From Alphaproteobacteria bacterium (lineage in GTDB: Bacteria > Pseudomonadota > Alphaproteobacteria > ATCC43930 > CGMCC-115725): 5,057 nt of DNA. The notes under the pieces are model-generated. The model was not told the DNA's origin. It saw only the letters and a program-made list of their open reading frames with translations, and did not search any database. Shown here piece by piece: positions 1 through 5,057 of this stretch (positions are counted from its first letter, which is position 1; every line of letters starts with the position of its first letter). The position numbers were made by a program, and so were the translations under genes. The DNA is taken from assembly GCA_030039815.1 (NCBI GenBank), contig JASHUW010000542.1, positions 1-5,057 of the forward strand, given 5' to 3'.

Positions 1-1
1 G

Positions 2-67
2 GAATTTGTCCTGCGGCCGGCATTGGCAACGACACTGATACTCGCCGGCATCCGGATGCTCGCTTAG
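2..67 (+). CDS. C-terminus of a membrane protein (partial, possibly TauE/SafE-type)
   Basis: The window opens inside a reading frame that runs 21 codons to a TAG at 65-67. The tail reads as one hydrophobic helix (residues such as LRPALATTLILAGIRML) with arginines on either side, as expected for the last transmembrane segment of an inner-membrane protein. The pattern of Leu-Arg-Pro followed by a helix ending LAG-I/L-R/K-L resembles the C-termini of sulfite exporter TauE/SafE (TSUP) permeases, but 21 residues cannot settle the family. The gene is convergent with the glutathione S-transferase, with only 3 bases between the two stops and no hairpin between them. Third-position G/C is moderately high, which fits coding. 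The opposite strand is also open here, so this call rests mainly on the hydrophobic helix. Confidence 0.5.
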   Translation, partial: EFVLRPALATTLILAGIRMLA

Positions 68-70
68 CAG

Positions 71-673
<603 letters not shown>

Positions 674-703
674 CGAATTTTCTCCGAAACGTGATGCGGG
701 TGG

Positions 704-803
704 ACCCTCACCCGCCTCGCATCGGCGCGCGGTGCTCGGCACCCTCTCCCGCAATGCGGGAGAGGGTGAACCACGGTGCGTTAGCGACGGGCTGGGTGAG
801 GGG
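704..803. repeat. nested inverted-repeat intergenic element with a GC-rich hairpin
   Basis: A perfect 12-base-pair hairpin lies at 741-767: ACCCTCTCCCGC (741-752), loop AAT, GCGGGAGAGGGT (756-767), with one more C-G pair at 740/768. It is nested in an outer pair, ACCCTCACCC at 704-713 and GGGTGAGGGG at 794-803, with CCCTCACCC/GGGTGAGGG complementary. This architecture is typical of small dispersed palindromic elements between genes in Bradyrhizobium and Rhodopseudomonas relatives. It fills most of the 144-base gap between the hydrolase stop and the GST start. As RNA it could act as an mRNA stabiliser or attenuate read-through from the hydrolase into the GST; there is no T-tract after the stem on either strand, so it is not a classic intrinsic terminator. 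Copy number elsewhere cannot be seen from here. Confidence 0.8.
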
Positions 804-817
804 TTAACAGGGCCGAC

Positions 818-1555
818 TCAGCCCTTCTTCAGGCAGCGATCCCACATCGCGAACATCTTTTCCCAGGTCTCCTCAGCCGCCAGCGTGTTGTAGACCGCGC
901 GCTCGGCGAAGGCGAAGCCGTGCTCGGTGCCGGGGAAGGTCTTGATCTCGTATTTGACGTTGGTCTTCGACAACAGCTTGTCGAGGTCGCCGGGGATGTT
1001 GGGCGGCACGCTGCGGTCGGTCTCTGCGAAGGCATAGTAGAGCTCGCCCTTGATCCGATCGAGGAAGTGGTGGGGCGAATCCTCCTTGTCGGTGATGATG
1101 CCGACGCCGTAGAGCGAGGCCGCGGCCTTGATGCGGTGCGGGAAGAACGCCGCGGCGTTGGTGATGTGTTGGCCGCTCATGCAATACCCGACACAGCCGA
1201 CCGGGCCCGGCTTGCATTTGTCCTGCGCGTCGAGGAAGCCGAGGAGGCCGGCGGTGTCGTCCATCACCATCGCGTTGGTGAGGCTGCGCATCGCGGCGAG
1301 GAAGACCTGCGCCTGCGCGTCGTCGCGCCGCGCCACGTCGAAGCGCAGCGTGCCGAGCCGGTAATACATGTCGGGCAGGATCGCAAAATAGCCGTGCCGC
1401 GCGATGCGCCGCGTCATGTTGCGCAGCTCCTCGCGGATGCCGGGCGCATCCATGTAGAAGATGATGCCGGGGAACGGGCCGGGCCCATCGGGGCAGGCGA
1501 CAAAGCTCGGGCACGGGCCGTATTTGGTGGTGACGACGACGTCCTGTTCGTACAT
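818..1555 (-). CDS. dienelactone hydrolase family protein
   Basis: A cytosolic alpha/beta hydrolase of 245 residues, the usual size for the DLH family. The nucleophile elbow is GYCMSG (123-128) with Cys125; the acid is probably Asp180 in ETDRSVP and the base His212 in EHGF, so the Cys-Asp-His triad is complete and in the normal order and spacing. The N-terminal strand and loop GIIFYMDAPGIREEL (30-44) follow the family fold. Two residues that contact dienelactone in the Pseudomonas enzyme appear changed: Glu36 is Asp36, and the Arg four positions after the catalytic His is Phe216. The substrate is therefore probably not a chlorocatechol-pathway dienelactone, and no other pathway genes of that type are present. 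The ATG at 1553-1555 has AGGAG seven bases upstream. It lies 62 bases downstream of the crotonase and may be transcribed with it. The specific substrate is unknown. Confidence 0.92.
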   Translation of the reverse strand: MYEQDVVVTTKYGPCPSFVACPDGPGPFPGIIFYMDAPGIREELRNMTRRIARHGYFAILPDMYYRLGTLRFDVARRDDAQAQVFLAAMRSLTNAMVMDDTAGLLGFLDAQDKCKPGPVGCVGYCMSGQHITNAAAFFPHRIKAAASLYGVGIITDKEDSPHHFLDRIKGELYYAFAETDRSVPPNIPGDLDKLLSKTNVKYEIKTFPGTEHGFAFAERAVYNTLAAEETWEKMFAMWDRCLKKG

Positions 1556-1584
1556 CGGGAATCTCCTGGGCGGGGAGGCGAAGC

Positions 1585-1613
1585 CGCGCCGAGCGTGGCG
1601 CGATCGCGCCGAG
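1585..1613. repeat. 14-base perfect palindrome and 20-base-spaced direct repeat between crotonase and hydrolase
   Basis: In the 62-base gap between the crotonase stop and the hydrolase start, 1597-1610 reads GGCGCGATCGCGCC, a perfect 14-base palindrome. The nine-base word CGCGCCGAG occurs at 1585-1593 and again at 1605-1613, exactly 20 bases apart, about two helical turns. This could be an operator for the hydrolase, a weak RNA hairpin, or a chance product of high GC. No promoter was recognised beside it. Confidence 0.4.
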
Positions 1614-1617
1614 ATGT

Positions 1618-2421
1618 CTACTGGCCTTTGAATGCCGGCTTGCGCTTCTCCGACCAGGCCTTCAAAGCCTCGGCGTGGTCGTCGGAGGCGGAGCAGCCGG
1701 CGCGCGCGGCGGCGAGCGCCTCGCGGTCGAGTCGGCCGGCCGCGGTCTCGTTGATCGCGCGCTTCAGCCCGGCGAGCGCCAGCGGCGCATTCGCGGCGAG
1801 GGTCGCGCAGAGCGCATCGACCCGCGTCGCCAGTTCGTCCGCCGGCACCACCTCGTCGAGATAGCCGATGCGGCGCATCTCCTCGGCCTCGATCGGTTCG
1901 GCGGTGAGGAACAGTTTCTTGGCCGCGGCGACGCCGAGCCGGTTGACGTAGCGCTCGATGCCCGACGGGTAGTAGATGATGCCGAGCCGTGCCGCCGGCA
2001 TCAGCATGCGCATGCCTTTGACGCCGATGCGAAAGTCGCAGGCGAGCGCGAGATCGGTGGCGCCGCCGTAGACGCTGCCTTGCAGCGCCGCGATGGTCGG
2101 CACGCGCAGCGCTTCCAGCCGGTTCACGACCGTTTCGAACGTGTCGTCGGCCTGTCCCGGCTCGGGCTTCCCCGCCTTTCGTTCAAGCAGTGCGCCGATG
2201 TGGTAGCCCGACGAAAAGCTCTTGCCGGTCCCGGTCAGCACCAGCACGCGCACGCTCGGGTCGCGGTCGATGCGGGTGAAGGTCTCGCGCAGCATCGCGA
2301 GGTCGCCAGGTTCGAGCCGGTTGTGCTCGCGCGGCCGGTTGAGCCGGATCGTCGCGCGGCCTTCGGCGACCGTGACGATGGGGACGGTCGAGGGTGCGCT
2401 GTCGTATCCTGTTGTCGTCAT
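1618..2421 (-). CDS. enoyl-CoA hydratase/isomerase (crotonase) family protein with atypical catalytic residues
   Basis: A 267-residue crotonase-fold protein, normal family length. Strands IVTVAEGRATIRLNRP (15-30), VRVLVLTGTGKSFSSGYHIGAL (57-78, first oxyanion-hole segment), QGSVYGGATDLALACDFRIG (114-133, second oxyanion segment at Gly119-Gly120), then LGIIYYPSGIERYVNRLG (146-163), TAEPIEAEEMRRIGYLDEVVP (173-193) and the C-terminal AWSEKRKPAFKGQ. By alignment from memory with rat mitochondrial enoyl-CoA hydratase, Glu144 falls on Asp123 and Glu164 near Ala143, so neither canonical acid/base glutamate is present. It should bind an acyl-CoA, but hydratase activity is doubtful; an isomerase, hydrolase or other crotonase reaction is possible. 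The ATG at 2419-2421 gives MTTTGYDS; an ATG two codons upstream (2425-2427) is as likely, and neither has a clear Shine-Dalgarno. The frame stays open to 3246, but that extension is antisense to the secreted-protein gene and carries no recognisable domain. Confidence 0.88.
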   Translation of the reverse strand: MTTTGYDSAPSTVPIVTVAEGRATIRLNRPREHNRLEPGDLAMLRETFTRIDRDPSVRVLVLTGTGKSFSSGYHIGALLERKAGKPEPGQADDTFETVVNRLEALRVPTIAALQGSVYGGATDLALACDFRIGVKGMRMLMPAARLGIIYYPSGIERYVNRLGVAAAKKLFLTAEPIEAEEMRRIGYLDEVVPADELATRVDALCATLAANAPLALAGLKRAINETAAGRLDREALAAARAGCSASDDHAEALKAWSEKRKPAFKGQ

Positions 2422-2427
2422 GACCAT

Positions 2428-2521
2428 CGATGCCCGGGTTCGTCGCGACGCGACGGTAGCAGAGGCGCATCGCCGCAGCCAGCGGCCGGGAACCCGCCCG
2501 CCGGCTTCGTGTTGCCGCGGC
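2428..2521. promoter_or_regulatory. divergent intergenic region between crotonase and secreted-protein genes
   Basis: About 94 bases separate the two head-to-head starts, so both promoters should lie here or overlap the gene ends. A dyad CGTCGC-GAC-GCGACG sits at 2441-2455 (six-base arms, three-base centre), and a second pair, CGGGTTC at 2435-2441 and GAACCCG at 2490-2496, brackets it. No convincing -35/-10 pair was found on either strand. An operator role for the dyad is inference from its position only. Confidence 0.35.
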
Positions 2522-3268
2522 ATGAGAGCACTGGCCGCCGCCTTCGCCGTCGCCGGGCTAGTGCTGTCACCGCCAGCGGTGGCGCAGACGGTGAACCCCA
2601 ACGCGAGCGAGCCGGTCGGCGGCCCGACGCCCGGCAGCTCCGGGCAAGGCCAGGTCCGCAGCGGCGCGGTGACGCTGCCGGCGCTGCCGCAATCCGCCTC
2701 GACCCCGAGCGATGCGTCGCAATCTTCCCAGGTGACGTCGGGCCAGACCTTGACCGGCACCGGGTCGAGCGCAGCGTCGACCGTCACCTCGGGCGCGACT
2801 CTGACGAGCGCGCCGACGGTGACCGTCGTCTCGCCGCCGAGCAGTGGGAGCGGCGGCGGCTCGTCCGGCGGCAGCGCTTCGGCCGGCAGCGCGGGTCGCG
2901 GCGCGACGATCGACAATATCGCGACCAGCGCGACGAGCGGCGCGACCGCCGCCAGCCCGACGACAACCTCTTCGAGCGCGACGACGGCGTCCGCTGCCGT
3001 GCCGACAAGCGCCTCACGGTCCGCGTCGGCGAACGGCCGGTCGGCCGGCGCCGGGACGTCGGGAGCGGGTTTCGCCGCCGGGTCATCCACCGTCGGCGGT
3101 TTGCCCGTTGCCGCCACGAACAACGCATCGACCGCGCCGGCCACCAACAATTCGACGAGTGCCGCTTCGCCGGGGATCGGCCAGAGCCAGACGCTGCTCT
3201 GCCTGTCGTCCGGCACCTCCGACGCCCAGGCTTTCACCGAAGGCACCGACCTGAGCTGCGCGCCCTAG
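2522..3268 (+). CDS. secreted Ser/Thr/Ala/Gly-rich low-complexity protein of unknown function
   Basis: Predicted 248 residues. Residues 1-21 look like a Sec signal peptide: MRALAAAFAVAGLVL hydrophobic core, then SPPAVA with probable cleavage before Gln22. The mature chain is low-complexity, built mostly of Ser, Thr, Ala and Gly, with Val/Thr stretches (TVTSGATLTSAPTVTVV, about 87-103), a Gly/Ser run (108-122), and Asn-rich patches near 199-211. The last 30 residues are different: QSQTLLCLSSGTSD then FTEGTDLSCAP, with the only mature-chain cysteines, Cys227 and Cys246, possibly a disulfide. I do not recognise the family; an extended periplasmic or surface linker-like protein is a guess. The ATG at 2522-2524 is chosen because it begins the signal peptide; its Shine-Dalgarno is poor. 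The opposing minus frame is also open and shares the same third positions, so G/C bias does not discriminate; the signal peptide, the Cys-containing tail and the fit of its stop to the neighbour support this strand. Confidence 0.7.
   Translation: MRALAAAFAVAGLVLSPPAVAQTVNPNASEPVGGPTPGSSGQGQVRSGAVTLPALPQSASTPSDASQSSQVTSGQTLTGTGSSAASTVTSGATLTSAPTVTVVSPPSSGSGGGSSGGSASAGSAGRGATIDNIATSATSGATAASPTTTSSSATTASAAVPTSASRSASANGRSAGAGTSGAGFAAGSSTVGGLPVAATNNASTAPATNNSTSAASPGIGQSQTLLCLSSGTSDAQAFTEGTDLSCAP
3265..3268. other. shared CTAG stop of two convergent genes
   Basis: CTAG at 3265-3268 gives TAG as the stop of the plus-strand secreted-protein gene (3266-3268) and, because the tetranucleotide is its own reverse complement, TAG as the stop of the minus-strand lipoprotein gene (3265-3267). 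The genes thus overlap by four bases with no room for a terminator, so their transcripts must run into each other's 3' ends. Confidence 0.9.
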
Positions 3269-3873
3269 AACAGGCCGCGCCCCGTGACGCGTACCGTCAG
3301 ATAGCTCGCGGCGGTGTCGTGACCCGGACCGATCTTGAGCCCGCCGAGCAAATCCTTGGCGATGTTGCGCGTGGTGATGCCGAGATCGGCGAAGTCGGAG
3401 CCGTTGTCCGGCGCCCGCGTGAACGGCCAGGCGTCCCCCGTGGTCGAGGCGATGAATTCGTAGAGCTCGACGCCCGGCTTGCCCGCCGCGATCCTGACCG
3501 CGTCGTCCGGCGCCGGGACCCGCAGCACCGTGTCGGCGGGAACCGCCGCCTTCCGGCGGCCGCGATTGGGGAACACGATCGTCGTATCGCCATCGGCGAG
3601 CACGCGCAGGATCGCGACGTAGGCGTCCTTGCTGGTCTTGACCGAAAGCGTGATCGGCTGACCGGGATCGTAGGTCGTGTCGGCGCGGTCGACCGAGCCT
3701 ACGATCGTCATCTCGCCATGGTTGACCTTCGTGTCGGCGATGACCTGCTGCGCGTCGGTCAGCACGTCCTTGCGCAGCAAATCCGTCTTGTAGGCGACCG
3801 CGCACCCGCCCGCGCTCGCCGCGACCGCGGCGGCGAGCAGCAGGCGCCGCGGCAGATCCCCGGACAAAGCCAC
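3265..3873 (-). CDS. DUF4384-type lipoprotein
   Basis: A 202-residue protein that starts with a lipoprotein-type signal: Arg9-Arg10, hydrophobic LLLAAAVAAS, then AGGC with Cys24 as the likely lipidated residue (an imperfect lipobox). Residues about 60-145 resemble DUF4384: YDPGQPITLSVKTSKDAYV, then LRVLADGDTTIVFPN, the usual pattern of a beta-sandwich repeating 'the more control over D-A-Y, then D-G and F-P-N'. The tail is about 150-202 and ends TVRVTGRGLF. The domain occurs in envelope proteins and beside caspase-like peptidases; its biochemical role is not known to me. The start is GTG at 3871-3873, two bases after the lyase stop, with CGGAG five bases upstream inside the lyase gene, so translation is probably coupled. 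At its other end its TAG stop overlaps the TAG of the secreted-protein gene in a shared CTAG. Function unknown; most likely a periplasm-facing anchored protein. Confidence 0.85.
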   Translation of the reverse strand: MALSGDLPRRLLLAAAVAASAGGCAVAYKTDLLRKDVLTDAQQVIADTKVNHGEMTIVGSVDRADTTYDPGQPITLSVKTSKDAYVAILRVLADGDTTIVFPNRGRRKAAVPADTVLRVPAPDDAVRIAAGKPGVELYEFIASTTGDAWPFTRAPDNGSDFADLGITTRNIAKDLLGGLKIGPGHDTAASYLTVRVTGRGLF

Positions 3874-3875
3874 GG

Positions 3876-4808
3876 CTACTCCGCGGCTTGCGCCACCGGA
3901 TGGAAGTTGCGCGGCAGCCCGGCCTTGGCGATCGCGCCGTAAAGCGTCACCTCGGGCAACGCCTTGGCGACGATCTTGCGCACCGCGACGAGCCGGTCGA
4001 GATCGATGCCGACATCGCAGCCCATCGACTCGAAGAGGAAGACCGTGTCCTCCATGACGATGTTGCCGGTGGCGCCCGGCGCGTAAGGGCAGCCGCCGAG
4101 CCCGCCCAATGACGCATCGAACTCGCGGCAGCCGGCGTTGTAGGCGGCGAGCACATTGGCGAGGCCGAGCCCGCGCGTGTCGTGGAAATGCGCCGCGACC
4201 GGCAGCGGCGCGACGTCGGCGATGACCTTGCGGAACACGCGCTCGATCGCCGCCGGCTGGCCGTAGCCGACCGTGTCGGCGAGGATGATGCCGTCGGCGC
4301 CGGCCTCGGCGACCTCATTGGCGATGCGTCGCACCCGGTCCTCGTCGACATCGCCTTCGATGGTGCAGCCGAACGACGTGGCGAGCCCGCAATTGATCTT
4401 CGCCGGTTTGCCGCCGGCATGGCACAGCGCGACGACGCGGCGGAAATCTTCGATCGACTCTTCGGTCGGCCGGCGCACATTCGACAGATTGTGGCCGTTC
4501 GACACCGACAGCACGTAGTTCATCTCGGGTACGCCCAGCGCCATGCCGCGCTCGGCGCCGCGCGAATTGGGAATGAGCGCGGAGACGTGCAGACCGCGGA
4601 GGGTCATCGCGTGGGCGATCACCGCCTCGGCATCGGCGAGCTGGGGCAGGAGCTTGGGCGGCACGAAGGACGACACCTCGACATAGCGCACCCCCGCCGC
4701 GTATTCGGCGTCGAGCCAGGCGATCTTGGTCTCGGTCGGCATGACCGTGGCGATCGACTGCAGGCCGTCGCGCATCCCGACTTCGCGCAGGGCAATCCTC
4801 TCGCTCAT
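3876..4808 (-). CDS. hydroxymethylglutaryl-CoA lyase family protein
   Basis: A 310-residue TIM-barrel enzyme of the HMG-CoA lyase family, which splits 3-hydroxy-3-methylglutaryl-CoA into acetoacetate and acetyl-CoA at the end of leucine degradation. Visible signatures: EVGMRDGLQ (9-17) with Arg13 and metal ligand Asp14; EVSSFVPPKLLPQ (44-56) with Glu44; AAHFHDTRGLGLAN (205-218) with metal ligands His207 and His209; and GGLGGCPYAPGATGN (235-249) with catalytic Cys240 in the GCPYA loop and Asn249 as a metal ligand. All key residues are present, so it should be active, although related lyases acting on other 3-hydroxyacyl-CoAs share these motifs and no leucine-pathway partner gene is adjacent. 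The ATG at 4806-4808 has GGAGG five bases before it; an in-frame ATG 19 codons upstream is disfavoured, as it would add a tail with no homologous fold. Its stop lies two bases before the lipoprotein GTG. Confidence 0.93.
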   Translation of the reverse strand: MSERIALREVGMRDGLQSIATVMPTETKIAWLDAEYAAGVRYVEVSSFVPPKLLPQLADAEAVIAHAMTLRGLHVSALIPNSRGAERGMALGVPEMNYVLSVSNGHNLSNVRRPTEESIEDFRRVVALCHAGGKPAKINCGLATSFGCTIEGDVDEDRVRRIANEVAEAGADGIILADTVGYGQPAAIERVFRKVIADVAPLPVAAHFHDTRGLGLANVLAAYNAGCREFDASLGGLGGCPYAPGATGNIVMEDTVFLFESMGCDVGIDLDRLVAVRKIVAKALPEVTLYGAIAKAGLPRNFHPVAQAAE

Positions 4809-4901
4809 CTCATCCTCCGAAAATTCGCCTGATCCGAAGTTATGGCGATGGGCGGCCGCGGACAACGCCCGTTCGCTGTTATGGCTGTTTTAACAGCGGA
4901 T
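4809..4901 (-). promoter_or_regulatory. leader of the lyase-lipoprotein operon: GGAGG site, candidate promoter and palindrome
   Basis: The minus-strand leader holds GGAGG (Shine-Dalgarno, 4814-4818) before the lyase ATG. A weak candidate promoter is TTGTCC at 4860-4865 (-35, four of six) and TAACTT at 4837-4842 (-10, three of six), 17 bases apart. Further upstream is the inverted repeat CGCTGTTA (4874-4881) and TAACAGCG (4891-4898) with a nine-base loop; within it GCTGTT-TT-AACAGC (4884-4897) forms an alternative dyad. The palindrome lies upstream of the candidate -35, where an activator or repressor could bind. It has no following T-tract, so it is not an obvious terminator of the upstream transporter gene. 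Confidence 0.35.
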
Positions 4902-4982
4902 TTACAGCCAGCTCCCCCGGTCCCAGTCGTTCAGGATGCGCAGCGTGCCATGCGATTGCGGCAATTTTGCGGTCGTCGTCAT
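4902..4982 (-). CDS. possible 26-residue mini-protein coupled to the transporter
   Basis: An open frame of 26 codons begins at an ATG (4980-4982) that overlaps the transporter's TGA stop in an ATGA tetranucleotide and ends at TAA (4902-4904). GGAG lies eight bases before the ATG, so the start looks translatable. The peptide begins MTTTAKLPQSHGTLRIL and ends in a Trp-rich tail (NDWDRGSWL). It has no membrane segment and no family I can recognise. The overlap and the Shine-Dalgarno suggest translational coupling, but a frame this short can arise by chance in GC-rich DNA, so it is reported as possible only. Confidence 0.35.
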   Translation of the reverse strand: MTTTAKLPQSHGTLRILNDWDRGSWL

Positions 4983-5057
4983 ACCACGTGCTCCGGGGTC
5001 AGCGCGCACTGTTCGGCGCTGTCGCCCAATTCGATCTGCAAGGTCGTGTGGTGGATG
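4979..5057 (-). CDS. C-terminus of probable cation diffusion facilitator (partial)
   Basis: The last 25 full codons of a gene that continues beyond the right edge, ending at TGA (4979-4981). The fragment contains IHHTTLQIELGDS and ends CALTPEHVV. A strand of the form H-x-T-I/L-Q-hydrophobic-E followed by a cysteine-containing tail is typical of the cytosolic C-terminal domain of cation diffusion facilitator (CzcD/ZitB-type) metal exporters, where His residues help bind Zn2+ or related ions. The assignment rests on this short motif only; the membrane domain lies outside the window. Confidence 0.6.
   Translation of the reverse strand, partial: IHHTTLQIELGDSAEQCALTPEHVV

Noticed and set aside
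674..754. 27-residue N-terminal extension of the GST
   Set aside because: It is encoded by the palindromic repeat; the internal ATG at 671-673 has its own Shine-Dalgarno and starts at the conserved first strand.
740..768. Intrinsic terminator for the hydrolase gene
   Set aside because: The stem is strong, but no T-tract follows on either strand, so it is recorded as a repeat instead.
920..1864. A 314-codon plus-strand frame over the hydrolase
   Set aside because: Antisense to a gene with a complete catalytic triad and good ribosome binding site; composition is typical of a shadow frame.
2419..2422. Head-to-head overlapping ATG codons in CATG
   Set aside because: The plus-strand ATG at 2420 would put about 34 Arg-rich residues ahead of the signal peptide, so it is probably coincidental to the palindromic CATG.
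2428..3246. A 270-residue N-terminal extension of the crotonase (minus frame open to 3246)
   Set aside because: It would be Val/Pro/Ala-rich with no recognisable domain and make the protein twice the family length. The frame is open because its third positions coincide with those of the plus-strand secreted gene.
1675..3942. A 755-codon plus-strand frame across several genes
   Set aside because: Arg/Asp-rich translation without domains, antisense to the crotonase and lipoprotein genes and out of frame with the secreted gene; a shadow of high-GC coding DNA.
4182..4832. A 216-codon plus-strand frame over the lyase
   Set aside because: Antisense to a lyase with all signature motifs; rich in His/Arg/Asp and without any domain.

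Overview
The window is very GC-rich, with strong G/C bias at third codon positions, purine-rich Shine-Dalgarno sites and tight gene packing. One intergenic hairpin is of the CCCTCTCCCGC…GCGGGAGAGGG type common in Bradyrhizobium and Rhodopseudomonas relatives. Together these point to a chromosomal stretch of an alphaproteobacterium of the order Hyphomicrobiales; genus cannot be set from the sequence alone.

Layout, left to right. 2-67 (+) is the last 21 codons of a membrane protein, ending 3 bases from the convergent stop of a YibF-like glutathione S-transferase (71-673, -). A nested inverted repeat fills 704-803. A dienelactone-hydrolase-family enzyme follows (818-1555, -), then a crotonase-fold enoyl-CoA hydratase/isomerase homologue (1618-2421, -). 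The only complete plus-strand gene, 2522-3268, encodes a secreted Ser/Thr/Ala/Gly-rich low-complexity protein. Its stop codon shares a CTAG tetranucleotide with the stop of a DUF4384-type lipoprotein (3265-3873, -). That lipoprotein begins 2 bases after the stop of a 3-hydroxy-3-methylglutaryl-CoA lyase-family enzyme (3876-4808, -). The right end has a 93-base regulatory gap, a possible 26-codon mini-gene (4902-4982, -) and the C-terminus of a probable cation diffusion facilitator (4979-5057, -).

Functionally, three minus-strand genes (HMG-CoA lyase type, crotonase, alpha/beta hydrolase) suggest acyl-CoA or organic acid catabolism, with the GST as a stress or detoxification accessory. The crotonase and the hydrolase could share a transcript (62-base gap). 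The lyase and the lipoprotein are very probably co-translated. The secreted low-complexity protein and the lipoprotein form a tail-to-tail pair of envelope proteins unrelated to the metabolic genes.

No mobile element, CRISPR array, RNA gene or obvious defence system is visible. The less ordinary items are the poorly characterised envelope pair, the crotonase lacking both canonical catalytic glutamates, the hydrolase with changed substrate-contact residues, and the mini-ORF coupled to the transporter. None amounts to a demonstrated new system.
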